DNA of 64,000 nucleotides from Candidatus Amarobacter glycogenicus (GTDB taxonomy: Bacteria > Chloroflexota > Dehalococcoidia > Tepidiformales > Tepidiformaceae). The position numbers were made by a program, and so were the translations under genes. Location of the stretch: assembly GCA_016719395.1 (NCBI GenBank), contig JADJZF010000015.1:1-64000 (forward strand). Direction: 5' to 3'. The notes under the pieces were generated by a model. The model ran no database searches. It was given only the letters and a program-made list of their open reading frames with translations, and was not told the DNA's origin. Numbering within the stretch: position 1 is the first letter of the stretch; each line of letters opens with the position of its first letter. Positions 8,453-16,913 of this stretch are shown piece after piece.

Positions 8453-9427
8453 CTATGCCTTGATCTTCTGGATGATCCCCTGGATATCCGTGAACTGGTC
8501 CGCGGCGTTGCGCAGGTTCACCGCCGTGCTGGAACCCACCGCAATGATCTCTACCCGGACGCCCTTCGCCTGGATGACTTCGACCAGGCGCTGGAAGTCG
8601 CCGTCGCCGGAAGCGAGGCAGACCACGTCGAGGCGATCGAGCATCTCGATGATGTCGCACGCCATTTCGATATCGACATTCGCTTTGATCGTCCCGTCGG
8701 CGAAGCGCTTCAGGGGTTTCGTGACGACCTTGTAGCCCTTCCCAAGGAACGGTTCCGCGAAGCGTTGGGTTTCGATGCTCACGCCCGGGTCATCGTGGAC
8801 CGGGGAGTATGCGATCGCACGGACGACGGTCCGTCCTTCACTGACGAGGTTCAGTACCTTCCGCCAGTCCACGCGGGTTCGGAGCCGGTCGATCGCAAGT
8901 TCGACGTTGGCGGCATCCACGAAGATGCCGACGCGGGCCATGGCCGCAACGGGCGAAGAGGGCCCACGCCGTACGAGTTCTTCCTGGGCACGGACAAGAG
9001 ACTCAATCTGCTTGCCCTGCGCCTCGACAACCTTGATGAGCGCGGCAAGGTCCGCCGGCGCCGCCGCGGGTGCCGCCGGTTCGCTCCTCCGGCTCGTCGT
9101 TCGCCTGGGCGCTTCGACCGGCACCGGCACTTCTTCCGCTGCCGCAGCTGCGGCTTCGGGCTTGGGGGTGCGCGTCCGTCGAGCGGCCGGCGCCTTCGGC
9201 TTGGGGGCCTCGGGCTCGGCGGCTTCAGTCGTGTCGGCTGCCTCGCTCGATACTTCGGCCTGTTCGCCGGCCGGCTTGCGCCGGCCACGGCCGCCGCGGG
9301 TACCGCGGCGAGCCGTCTTCTTGACGCCGTCGAGCGCCTCGATGGACGGCTCGGGCAGAGTGAGTTCGGGTTCGGGGGCGGTTTCGGCTGCTGCCTTCTC
9401 CCGCCGGGGAAAAATGTTTAAGACCAT
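8453..9427 (-). CDS. NYN-domain (LabA/DUF88-type) putative RNase with long low-complexity N-terminus
   Basis: A 324-residue protein. The first 150 or so residues are low-complexity, rich in Ala, Pro, Glu, Lys and Arg, with an RGGRGRR patch that may bind RNA. A short helix (LAALIKVVEAQGKQIESLV) could form a coiled coil. The C-terminal half is a NYN/PIN-like domain: IFVDAANVELA near the start, DVDIEMACDIIEML and LASGDGDF carry the acidic residues expected to bind metal. NYN proteins are typically RNases. It lies nine bases after mrp, so the two are probably co-transcribed. Confidence 0.85.
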   Translation of the reverse strand: MVLNIFPRREKAAAETAPEPELTLPEPSIEALDGVKKTARRGTRGGRGRRKPAGEQAEVSSEAADTTEAAEPEAPKPKAPAARRTRTPKPEAAAAAAEEVPVPVEAPRRTTSRRSEPAAPAAAPADLAALIKVVEAQGKQIESLVRAQEELVRRGPSSPVAAMARVGIFVDAANVELAIDRLRTRVDWRKVLNLVSEGRTVVRAIAYSPVHDDPGVSIETQRFAEPFLGKGYKVVTKPLKRFADGTIKANVDIEMACDIIEMLDRLDVVCLASGDGDFQRLVEVIQAKGVRVEIIAVGSSTAVNLRNAADQFTDIQGIIQKIKA

Positions 9428-9436
9428 GGTTTGGGT

Positions 9437-10504
9437 TTACCTACCCATCCTTTGTAAAACGCTGATACGGGCTGCGACGTTCTTCGCGATCCGGTCGATG
9501 GCTTTTGCCGATTCCGAATCCGGGGCGCCATAGACGACCGGGATCCCCCGGTCGGCGCCTTCCCGGACGGCTGGCTCGATAGGGATCTCTCCGAGGAAGT
9601 CGATGCCCAGTTCGTCGGCGGCTTTGGCGGCCCCGCCGTGGCCGAAGATGTCGTAGCGCGTCCCGGTGTCCGGCGCCACGAAATAGCTGAAGTTCTCGAT
9701 CATGCCGAAGACTGGCACGTCGAGCTTTTCGAACATCGCTACTGCCTTCATCGCGTCTTCCACAGAGACGTCCTGGGGGCTTGAAACGATGACGACCCCC
9801 GCGATCGGAGCCTCCTGCGCCATGCTCATGGCGGCATCGCTGGTCCCGGGTGGGAGGTCGATAATGAGGTAGTCCAGGTCGCCCCAGGGTACATCGTGGA
9901 GGAGCTGGCGGACGGCACTGCCGATCATCGGACCTCGCCAGACGACCGGCGTCCCCTTCGGCAGCAGGAACCCGATGGAGACCACTTTCACGCCGTACCG
10001 CTCGACCGGGCGAAGTCCCTCGCTGGATCCGGCCTGGAGCCCCTGCGGCAGGCCGAACATCGTCGGAAGGTTCGGGCCAGTGATGTCTGCATCCACGAGC
10101 CCGACGCTCGCGCCCGTTTTCGCCAGGGCCACGGCGATGTTCGATGCGAGCGTGGATTTGCCGACGCCGCCCTTGTTGCTGGCGACCGCGATGATGTTCC
10201 GGACGCCTTCCACGGCCTTCTGTCCCTCTTTCGGGTTGGAAGACCGAACGTTGGCGCCCCAGGTGAGCACGACCTCATCCGTGCCGGCCATCCCCGCCAG
10301 CGCCGCGCGGATGTCAGCCTCGATCGTCTCCTTCAGCGGGCATGCCGGCGTTGTGAGTTCGACTGTGATAGCCACGCGGTTCTCTTCCACGGCGATGTCT
10401 TTGATCATGCCGAGGCGGACGATGGAGGCGTGCAATTCCGGGTCTTGCACGCCATCCAGGGCAGCGAGAATCTCATCGCGGTTAGCGGTCGAAACAGGGG
10501 TCAT
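9437..10504 (-). CDS. mrp: Mrp/NBP35-family P-loop ATPase (Fe-S cluster carrier-like)
   Basis: A 355-residue protein with an N-terminal DUF59/MIP18 domain (residues ~5-85) and a ParA/MinD-like P-loop ATPase. The deviant Walker A reads NKGGVGKSTLASN and is followed by DADITGPNLP and the IIDLPPGTSD switch region. The family loads or carries Fe-S clusters. The usual CxxC after the FSYFV segment is absent (it reads FVAPDTG), so cluster binding at the normal site is doubtful. ATG at 10504 is preferred to upstream TTGs on family alignment; AGGAAGG lies 12 bases upstream. Likely first gene of a mrp-NYN-comEC-rph run. Confidence 0.88.
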   Translation of the reverse strand: MTPVSTANRDEILAALDGVQDPELHASIVRLGMIKDIAVEENRVAITVELTTPACPLKETIEADIRAALAGMAGTDEVVLTWGANVRSSNPKEGQKAVEGVRNIIAVASNKGGVGKSTLASNIAVALAKTGASVGLVDADITGPNLPTMFGLPQGLQAGSSEGLRPVERYGVKVVSIGFLLPKGTPVVWRGPMIGSAVRQLLHDVPWGDLDYLIIDLPPGTSDAAMSMAQEAPIAGVVIVSSPQDVSVEDAMKAVAMFEKLDVPVFGMIENFSYFVAPDTGTRYDIFGHGGAAKAADELGIDFLGEIPIEPAVREGADRGIPVVYGAPDSESAKAIDRIAKNVAARISVLQRMGR

Positions 10505-10599
10505 GGAGAGCAAGTGCCTTCCTGGCAACGAATACCACGCTCCGCGCAGAGTCTCGCGGGCGCGAATGCCGCCGGGACGTGGCCCCGGTAAAGCGATCG

Positions 10600-10635
10600 T
10601 AGCGCCTCTACCACCGCCCGGGCAAACCGTTTACC
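10600..10635 (-). promoter_or_regulatory. possible mrp promoter
   Basis: Read on the minus strand, TTGCCC and TACGAT are separated by 18 bases about 100 bases upstream of mrp. This is only a moderate match to a vegetative promoter and is listed as a candidate. Confidence 0.25.
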
Positions 10636-10686
10636 CCGGTTTTCGGTACCGCCCCCTACGGTGGGATGAGCCACACATCGCTGTGA

Positions 10687-10692
10687 TAGACT
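10687..10692 (+). promoter_or_regulatory. extended -10 of the 72-residue protein gene
   Basis: TAGACT preceded by TGA forms an extended -10. Transcription would start around 10699, inside the palindrome at 10696-10709. No clear -35 is seen. Confidence 0.4.
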
Positions 10693-10695
10693 GGT

Positions 10696-10709
10696 TTACC
10701 GTACGGTAA
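10696..10709. promoter_or_regulatory. 14-bp perfect palindrome, probable repressor operator
   Basis: TTACCGTACGGTAA is a perfect inverted repeat lying just downstream of a probable -10 and 19 bases before the ATG of a small gene. Its length and symmetry are like TetR-family operators. Two TetR genes lie at 49-51 kb, but no link can be shown. Confidence 0.55.
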
Positions 10710-10727
10710 GTTTCCAAAGGAGTTCGA

Positions 10728-10946
10728 ATGACAGAAACGAAAGCGCGTGAGGCGATCGCTTCGACGCTCTGCCACCACCACTGGGTTATCGAGACGCCGA
10801 ACGGCGCTGTGAGCAGCGGACGCTGTAAGCGCTGCGGGCTTGGCAAGGAGTTCCGAAACTCTTCCGAAGACCCAATGTGGGACAACGACAGCTTCAGCCT
10901 CAACGGCTCGCGGTATCGGGGCCGCCGCGCTTCTTCGGATTCCTGA
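10728..10946 (+). CDS. small Cys/His-rich protein, probable metal-binding, unknown
   Basis: A 72-residue soluble protein. Its core reads LCHHHWVIETPNG and then GRCKRCG, that is one Cys with His residues, a 17-residue spacer, and a CxxC, a pattern suited to a zinc site. The C-terminal part is polar and probably disordered. A good ribosome binding site (AAAGGAG) precedes the ATG, and the gene has its own promoter with a palindromic operator candidate. I recall similar small proteins in Chloroflexota and Actinobacteria but no function. It is too short to classify further. Confidence 0.65.
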   Translation: MTETKAREAIASTLCHHHWVIETPNGAVSSGRCKRCGLGKEFRNSSEDPMWDNDSFSLNGSRYRGRRASSDS

Positions 10947-11037
10947 AGTTCGATCGCGGATGGAACAACTCGCTCGCCGGCCCGTCAGGGCCGGTGTCGT
11001 TCGTGGGGCAGCGAGCGGGTAGGATTAGCCTCCAGTG

Positions 11038-11988
11038 ATGCCAAACCTCACGGTCGATATCGCTCCGGGGCGGAAGAACAGCCTCGTCCTGAAGAACCCC
11101 GTCATGCCGGCGAGCGGTACGTTCAGCTGGGGTATCGAGTTCGCCCGTCACTTCGAGATCGAAGCCCTCGGCGCAGTCGTTTCCAAGGGTGTGACAATGG
11201 CTCCCCGCGGCGGAAACCAGCAACCGCGTGTCGCCGAGACACCGGCGGGAATGCTGAACTCCATCGGCCTGCAAAACATCGGTATCGAGGCCTGCATCTC
11301 CGAGATGGCTCCGCTATGGGCTCGCTGGGATGTCCCGGTCCTGGTCAACATCGCCGCCGATACAGTCGAGGAATTCGGCGAGATGGCGCGAATGCTCGAC
11401 GGAGTCCCCGGCATTTCCGGGCTCGAGCTGAACATCAGCTGCCCGAACGTGGACCAGGGCGGCATCGAAATCGGGCAGGATGTCGGCGCCTCGGCGAGGG
11501 CCACCCGGGCCGCCGTGCGTAACACGGACCTCCCGGTCATCGTCAAGATCACCCCGAACGTCACGGATCCCGTCGCCCTCGCGCTCGCCTGCGAATCGGA
11601 GGGCGCCGCCGCCATTTGCGCGATCAACACTGTCCTCGGGCTGGCGATCGATTCTCGCCGCAGGAAGGCCATTTTGCCGCGTGCCCGCGGAGGACTGAGC
11701 GGCCCCGCGATCAAGCCGATCGCGCTCAGGATCGTTTACGACATCGCGAAGGCCGTCCGTGTGCCCGTCATCGGTTGCGGCGGCATCGGCAGCGGCGAGG
11801 ATGCGGTTGAGTTCCTCATGGCCGGGGCGACCGCCGTCCAGGTCGGCACCGCGACATTCGCCAACCCGCGCGCCCTGCTCGATACCATCGAGGGACTTGA
11901 GGCCTGGCTCCGGGCCAACGGTGTTGCCGACGTGAACGAGATCGTCGGGTGCGCCCTACCGGCGCCCACCGTCGCCGGTACCGCCTGA
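11038..11988 (+). CDS. pyrD: dihydroorotate dehydrogenase, class 1
   Basis: A 316-residue FMN enzyme oxidising dihydroorotate to orotate in pyrimidine synthesis. The class 1 catalytic Cys135 sits in NISCPN, where class 2 enzymes have Ser. The N-terminal KNPVMPASGTFSWG loop, NSIGLQNIG and the GCGGIGSGEDA phosphate-binding loop are typical. The length and the 1B-like sequence suggest it uses an electron-transfer subunit (PyrK), not seen here. The ATG at 11038 is preferred to a GTG one codon upstream. No other pyr gene is adjacent, so it may be a single-gene unit; tRNA-Pro lies 71 bases downstream. Confidence 0.9.
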   Translation: MPNLTVDIAPGRKNSLVLKNPVMPASGTFSWGIEFARHFEIEALGAVVSKGVTMAPRGGNQQPRVAETPAGMLNSIGLQNIGIEACISEMAPLWARWDVPVLVNIAADTVEEFGEMARMLDGVPGISGLELNISCPNVDQGGIEIGQDVGASARATRAAVRNTDLPVIVKITPNVTDPVALALACESEGAAAICAINTVLGLAIDSRRRKAILPRARGGLSGPAIKPIALRIVYDIAKAVRVPVIGCGGIGSGEDAVEFLMAGATAVQVGTATFANPRALLDTIEGLEAWLRANGVADVNEIVGCALPAPTVAGTA

Positions 11989-12059
11989 CCTTGCAGTCCT
12001 GCCGCGAAGACTCCCGGTCCGTCGCCCGGGACGCAGGTTGGTTGTACGCTGGCACTCCT

Positions 12060-12137
12060 CGGGGTGTAGCTCAGCCTGGTCAGAGTGCTTGCTTTGGGAG
12101 CAAGAGGTCCCGCGTTCGAATCGCGGCACCCCGACCA
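12060..12137 (+). tRNA. tRNA-Pro (anticodon TGG)
   Basis: The acceptor CGGGGTG pairs with CACCCCG, the anticodon loop is TTTGGGA between CTTGC and GCAAG, the T-arm reads GCGTTCGAATCGC, and CCA is encoded. C1-G72 is as expected for bacterial tRNA-Pro. Confidence 0.94.
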
Positions 12138-12221
12138 TCCGCTCCAGTGTCTTTGCCCACGTTCGGGGCCTGACCTACCATGCATCCATAACGTGGTGTC
12201 GCACGCACGGGTAAGTCCCCA

Positions 12222-12665
12222 ATGAGTGAAGAATTCGGCATTGACCTGGATCAAGTGTTCAAGGTCATCGACTCAGCCGATGTCCTCGTCGTCCGTTTCC
12301 ATCTCATCGACAAGCGGCTGCTCGTCGATTTCCGGATCTCGCAGAACTCGGGGCCGTTCATCGGCGTCGTTGCCCGCGCGGAATCCCTTGAAGACCGGTT
12401 TCGATCGATCAAGCGGATCCGGCCCGACTTCCCGGTGCCCGAACGCGTACAGCACTTCCCCTGGCCGAGGTCCGTGCCAGTCCTCCTGAACGCCGGCGTG
12501 TGGCAACGGATCGTCGACCGCGTTTCCGCCTTGGGCGACGACGAAACCACAGACGCCTGCGGACGCGTGATGGAGGAACTCCTTTTGCTCGAACGAACCG
12601 AAGTCGTTGGCGCTATTCGCGGCGCGGACCACTACCAGACGCTCTGGGAGCGTCAGCGGGCATGA
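12222..12665 (+). CDS. conserved hypothetical protein
   Basis: A 147-residue soluble protein with no signal peptide or membrane segment. The start contains DLDQVFKVIDSADVLVVRF, and a histidine-tryptophan segment (QHFPWPRSVPVL) follows in the middle. I do not recognise a domain. It overlaps the threonine aldolase gene by ATGA, so the two are translationally coupled. The function cannot be inferred. Confidence 0.7.
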   Translation: MSEEFGIDLDQVFKVIDSADVLVVRFHLIDKRLLVDFRISQNSGPFIGVVARAESLEDRFRSIKRIRPDFPVPERVQHFPWPRSVPVLLNAGVWQRIVDRVSALGDDETTDACGRVMEELLLLERTEVVGAIRGADHYQTLWERQRA

Positions 12666-13699
12666 CACGGGTCATCGATCTGCGAAGCGATACGGTCTCG
12701 AGACCGTCAGAAGGTATGCGCCAGGCTATGGCAGCGGCCGAGGTTGGCGACGACGTCTTCGGCGACGACCCGACCGTCATCGAGCTCGAACGGCGAGCGG
12801 CTGGGCTATCCGGCAAGGCGGCCGCTCTCTTCCTCCCCAGCGGCACAATGGCGAACCTCGTCGCCGTCATGTCGCACACCCGGCCGGGCGACGAGATTCT
12901 TCTCGGCGATCAGTCCCACATCTTCCAGTACGAACTCGGCGGCGCAGCTCGGCTCGCAGGGACGATGACGAGGACGTTGACAAACTTCGACGATGGTTCG
13001 TTGGACCCGGATCAGGTGCTTGCAGCAGCACGGACGGAAAACCTGCATTCCCCGGGGTCGACGCTCCTTTGCCTCGAGAACACCCATAACCGCTGCGGCG
13101 GAGCCGCCGTCTCGAAGAAGGCCACCGACTCGCTGGCTGAAGCGGCGCACAGCAGAGGATTGTCGGTGCACCTCGATGGCGCCCGCATTTTCAACGCCGC
13201 GGCCGCGCTCGGCATTTCTGCCGCGGCGCTCGCCGAGAACTGCGACAGCGTCTCGTTTTGCCTGTCCAAGGGTCTCGGATGTCCGGTCGGATCGGTGCTC
13301 TGCGGGTCGCCGGAATTCATCTCCATCGCGCGGCGTAACCGGAAGATGCTTGGCGGAGGGATGCGCCAGGCAGGGATTCTGGCCGCCGCGGGCATCTACG
13401 CCATCGACCGAAACCTCCAGCGCCTCGCAGCCGACCACGAGAACGCCCGCCTGCTGGCGGATGGCCTCCGGGAACTGGGGCCGTTCCGGCCGAACACGCC
13501 GCAGACCAACATTGTGGTCGCCGACGTAGTGGCGGGGAGGCTGAACGACTGGCTCGCCGCCTTCGAGCGCGAAGGAATCCTGGCAGTGGCGTTTGGTCCC
13601 CAGCGGATGCGCCTCGTGACTCACCTGGATGTCGCGCGAGCGGATATCGACGAGGCGCTCAGTCGCATCCAGCGAATGATTGGAGCAGTGCCGGTTTGA
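12662..13699 (+). CDS. low-specificity L-threonine aldolase
   Basis: A 345-residue fold-type I PLP enzyme cleaving L-threonine or allo-threonine to glycine and acetaldehyde. The PLP lysine is Lys203 in SFCLSKGLGCPVG. The N-terminal DLRSDTVSRPSEGMRQAM, the GDDVFGDDPT motif, LFLPSGTMAN and LHLDGAR-like VHLDGARIFN are all typical of the family. The length matches. The ATG overlaps the upstream gene's stop, and the TTG of the following lipoprotein overlaps its own stop, giving a three-gene operon. Confidence 0.93.
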   Translation: MTRVIDLRSDTVSRPSEGMRQAMAAAEVGDDVFGDDPTVIELERRAAGLSGKAAALFLPSGTMANLVAVMSHTRPGDEILLGDQSHIFQYELGGAARLAGTMTRTLTNFDDGSLDPDQVLAAARTENLHSPGSTLLCLENTHNRCGGAAVSKKATDSLAEAAHSRGLSVHLDGARIFNAAAALGISAAALAENCDSVSFCLSKGLGCPVGSVLCGSPEFISIARRNRKMLGGGMRQAGILAAAGIYAIDRNLQRLAADHENARLLADGLRELGPFRPNTPQTNIVVADVVAGRLNDWLAAFEREGILAVAFGPQRMRLVTHLDVARADIDEALSRIQRMIGAVPV

Positions 13700-14454
13700 G
13701 CCGAATAGTCCTGATCCTGGCTTCGGCCGTCTTGTTCGCCGGGGCAGTCGCTGGCTGTGGCGGCGGCGAGGACAAGGTGCTCACGAAGGTGTTCGTCGCC
13801 CCCCCGTGGGCCACCGACGAGACGAATGAGTACAACCTGGTCATCGAAGACGGCAGCGTCTATGGGACCTGTGTGCTTGAGACCAGGTTGAAGTCCGACG
13901 GGACAAACACCCGCCTGAACAAGTTGTGCGGCGATGGCGAGAACCGGGATGACGGGACCGTCCTTGTGGACCCGGCTACCTTGCGGCCGCTCTCCGCCAA
14001 CCGGAGCCAGGTCCAACCGGAAGAGGACCAGCGCCTCTCTTTCAGCAGCTTCTACGAATTCCCCATCGTGAAGTTCGTCGCCGACGAGAACGGCAAGCAA
14101 CGGGAAACCACACGCGAACTTCCTCAGCCCGACGACACGAGCCCTGACCCGGGTTACTACGATGACGAGTCGCTGTTGTGGCTTGTCAGAGGAATCGACC
14201 TGAGGGAAGGTTACGAAGCGTCCTACCAGAACGTGAGCGCGGGGACGGGCCAGACCTTCACGGTCGACATTCTTGTCGAAGGGCAGGAACAGGTCCGCGT
14301 CCCGTTGGGAGAGTTCGCTGCCTGGAAGGTCCGTATCCATACCGCTTCGGTGACGCAGTACGTCTGGATCGAGACCGAAGGCGCCCACCGGCTCATCCAG
14401 GCGCGCATCAAGGGTATCCAGGACGTGACCTACAAAATGACGCGCTCGGAGTAG
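13696..14454 (+). CDS. predicted lipoprotein, unknown function
   Basis: A 252-residue exported protein. The N-terminus has a hydrophobic signal followed by a lipobox (VAGC), so Cys21 is probably lipidated and the protein membrane-anchored outside the cell. The rest is polar and beta-rich, with no recognised catalytic motif; the C-terminal part (QYVWIETEGAHRLIQARI) resembles DUF3108-like beta proteins, but weakly. TTG start overlapping the aldolase stop suggests translational coupling. Confidence 0.65.
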   Translation: MSRIVLILASAVLFAGAVAGCGGGEDKVLTKVFVAPPWATDETNEYNLVIEDGSVYGTCVLETRLKSDGTNTRLNKLCGDGENRDDGTVLVDPATLRPLSANRSQVQPEEDQRLSFSSFYEFPIVKFVADENGKQRETTRELPQPDDTSPDPGYYDDESLLWLVRGIDLREGYEASYQNVSAGTGQTFTVDILVEGQEQVRVPLGEFAAWKVRIHTASVTQYVWIETEGAHRLIQARIKGIQDVTYKMTRSE

Positions 14455-14594
14455 TCCTCCGGCAACCCCGACCATGGCGGTCCATTTGCACGAAGGCCAC
14501 GCCCCCGGCCGATTTCGTGGCCCGTTCCGCCTCCTGTGCATGCCGTCCACGGCAAACTTCACGTGCTTATGTTTCGAGGGGGCCCCGAAATTGC

Positions 14595-14623
14595 TTGACA
14601 CCGTTCGCCCACGTCACGAAGAT
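14595..14623 (+). promoter_or_regulatory. candidate promoter of the first response regulator
   Basis: A perfect TTGACA at 14595-14600 is followed 17 bases later by GAAGAT, a weak -10. The start of the regulator lies 40 bases downstream of the -10. Confidence 0.4.
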
Positions 14624-14662
14624 CCCGAGACGCTTCGCCCCACACCGATCTCCGGACGTGAA

Positions 14663-15303
14663 ATGACATCCGTTTTCGTTATCAGTCGAGAACCACGAAT
14701 GCGGGCTACAGTGACGGAGTACCTCCGAGACCGGGGGTACGACACCGCGACGGCGGGGACGTACGATGCTGCCATCGCACATCTCTCCGATTACCGTCAC
14801 GACGCCATTGTGACCGACGTTCAGGGTCTTCCCCGTGGGGAAGAGGGCGCCAACTTCGCCCAGTTCAACCAGTGGGTAGCGACCGCCTACCGCTCGAGCG
14901 CGCCGGCCATGGTCTACCTGCTGCACAAGGGAGCGCGCCGCCCCCACTTCCGTCTCGAAGGCGCCGTTATCAAAAAGCCGTTCCCGATCGAAGCTCTCGG
15001 CGAGGCCCTGCGCGAACGCATTGGCCACCAGATCTTTCGTCGAATACCCTCCGCTCCGGTCTGAAGGAAGCTCACCTGACGAATATTGAGGCGACGCTCC
15101 TCGCTTACCTCATGGAGCACGAAGGCGAGATCCTGCATCCGCGGGACCTCCTCGTCGATGTGTGGCAGTACCACGACGCGGCCGGGGCGAGCACCCTGGT
15201 GCGTGCCCACGTCAGCAACCTTCGGCGTAAACTCCGAGACGTGCTGGGAACCTCGGATCAGATTCAGACGATCCGCGGCAAGGGCTACCGGTTTTCCGCC
15301 TAG
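14663..15303 (+). CDS. OmpR-type response regulator with atypical receiver (one-base frameshift)
   Basis: The first 125 or so residues form a receiver domain (14663-15064). The wHTH domain continues in another frame to 15303, with no plausible start codon of its own, so the two parts are probably one 213-residue protein missing one base near 15031-15050. The wHTH part has typical features: NIEATLLAYLMEHEG, HVSNLRRKL and IRGKGYRF. The receiver keeps the phosphoacceptor Asp (IVTDVQG) and the IKKPF lysine, but the usual acidic pair is replaced (VISREP instead of VDDEP), so normal phosphorylation is doubtful. No histidine kinase is adjacent. Confidence 0.75.
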
Positions 15304-15335
15304 TCCTAAACATAACAGCTAAGGGACCGTCTCAA

Positions 15336-16376
15336 GTGAAACTCGCAACCGGCATCGGCTATTCGGGTGCCTCCATGCGCATCGATATGGACTTCGTCCT
15401 CGATGTGGAACGCCTCGGCTACGACTCGATCTGGACTGCCGAAGCTTACGGCTCCGATGCGGTCACCCCGCTCGCCTACATCGCGGCCCTGACGACCAAG
15501 ATCAAGCTCGGGACAAGCATCATGCAGATTCCCGGGCGCACGCCCGCTATGTGTGCGATGACGATGTCGACGCTCGATGCCATCTCCGGCGGACGGGCGC
15601 TGGTCGGTCTCGGGCTCAGCGGGCCCCAGGTGGTTGAAGGCTGGCACGGGGTGCCTTACGGCAAACCCGCCGCCAGGACGCGCGAATACGTCGAGATCTT
15701 GCGGAAGATCTGGGCTCGGGAAGAGCCAGTGAGCTACCACGGCCAGGAGTACCAGCTCCCCTACATGGGCCCAGGCGCCACCGGCCTCGGCAAACCACTG
15801 AAAAGCATCCTCCACGGGCGCCAGCTGCCGGTTTACCTGGCCACGATGGGGCCGATCAACATCCGCAACACCGCCGAACTCGCCGATGGCTGGCTGCCGA
15901 TCTGGTTTTCGCCGCAGCGCATCGGCCTGTTCCGACCGGCGCTGGAAGAGGGTTTCAAGCGGGCGGGGAACGGCAAGTCCTACAAGGATTTCGACATCGC
16001 CGCCGGATGTACTGTTGTCATCGGCGATGACGTCAAGGCGTTGCTCGCCATGCAGAAGCCAAACCTCGCGCTCTACATGGGCGGCATGGGCGCGAAAGAG
16101 AAGAACTTCCACAACGAGATGGCCGTCAAGTATGGCTACGGCGAAGCCGCCGCGAAGATCCAGGAACTCTATCTTTCCGGCCGGAAGCAAGAGGCGACGG
16201 ACGCCGTGCCCGACGAACTCGTGGATGAGATGTCGCTGGTCGGTCCGGTGGCGCGGATCAAGGAGCGTTACCGGGCATGGGAAGATGCGGGCGTCACTAC
16301 GCTCATGGTGCAGACTCGCCAGCGCGCAGCCCTCGAGCTCCTGGCAGACATGACAGGCGCGAGCAAGGGCGCCTAG
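15336..16376 (+). CDS. LLM-class (luciferase-like) flavin/F420-dependent oxidoreductase
   Basis: A 346-residue TIM-barrel protein of the luciferase-like monooxygenase superfamily. Features include the N-terminal DFVLDVERLGYDSIWTAEA, TKIKLGTSIMQIPGRTP, TLDAISGGRALVGLGLSGP and a C-terminal substrate region with YLATMGP. Close relatives in Chloroflexota and Actinobacteria use F420 as cofactor, but the cofactor cannot be proved from sequence. The GTG start at 15336 is chosen from the family's start and a weak AAGGGA upstream. It follows the response regulator by 32 bases, so they may be co-transcribed. Confidence 0.88.
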   Translation: MKLATGIGYSGASMRIDMDFVLDVERLGYDSIWTAEAYGSDAVTPLAYIAALTTKIKLGTSIMQIPGRTPAMCAMTMSTLDAISGGRALVGLGLSGPQVVEGWHGVPYGKPAARTREYVEILRKIWAREEPVSYHGQEYQLPYMGPGATGLGKPLKSILHGRQLPVYLATMGPINIRNTAELADGWLPIWFSPQRIGLFRPALEEGFKRAGNGKSYKDFDIAAGCTVVIGDDVKALLAMQKPNLALYMGGMGAKEKNFHNEMAVKYGYGEAAAKIQELYLSGRKQEATDAVPDELVDEMSLVGPVARIKERYRAWEDAGVTTLMVQTRQRAALELLADMTGASKGA

Positions 16377-16385
16377 CACTCCTGC

Positions 16386-16913
16386 CTACGGGTCGAACAC
16401 GTGCTTCTTGAACCAGTTCCATGGCTGAGCTTCGGCGAAGTGGAGCAGGTACTCCTGCCCCATCTTCGGAACGAGCAGGACGCCCATCGGTACCGCCACG
16501 CCGATCCAGCTGTGCGGCGTCCATGACGGCTTCCAGCGGCGCACCGCGACGATGTAGAGCCACCAGTTCTCGAACATGTTGGGGAACAGGAAGAGCACAA
16601 TCCGCCGTTCGGTCAGCTCGAAGAGCACGACACCGACGATGCGGAAGCCGAACAGGAGCAGCGCAGGCAGCCGTTCGTACTGGTTCCTCCAACCGAAGGC
16701 GATCCACGCCTCGATGCTGAGGTAGTAGGTGTCGAGGACCTTGTCTATCTGGTGGTAGTGCCCGCTGAAGCCCCCCATCTTCAGAAAATCGATGAGGATC
16801 ACGTCCGCCCCGTCAAGCAGCATCGCGATGATGCCGCCGGTCAGGTTCTTCTTGAAAATCAGCAGAGGCACAAGGATACGGAGTGCGATCACGATCGCGG
16901 CACCGGTCGTCAT
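16386..16913 (-). CDS. conserved membrane protein, unknown function
   Basis: A 175-residue protein with about four hydrophobic segments: residues 5-20, 27-42, 80-105 and 125-150. It lacks motifs I recognise. Aromatic and charged loops (NMFENWW, QPWNWFKKH at the end) may face the lipid surface. The start overlaps the SDR stop (ATGA), so it is the last gene of the tyrA-aroA-gmk-SDR run. Confidence 0.65.
   Translation of the reverse strand: MTTGAAIVIALRILVPLLIFKKNLTGGIIAMLLDGADVILIDFLKMGGFSGHYHQIDKVLDTYYLSIEAWIAFGWRNQYERLPALLLFGFRIVGVVLFELTERRIVLFLFPNMFENWWLYIVAVRRWKPSWTPHSWIGVAVPMGVLLVPKMGQEYLLHFAEAQPWNWFKKHVFDP

Noticed and set aside
14872..15303. Independent DNA-binding protein encoded only by the wHTH frame
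   Set aside because: No plausible start codon or ribosome site; the frame joins the receiver after one added base.
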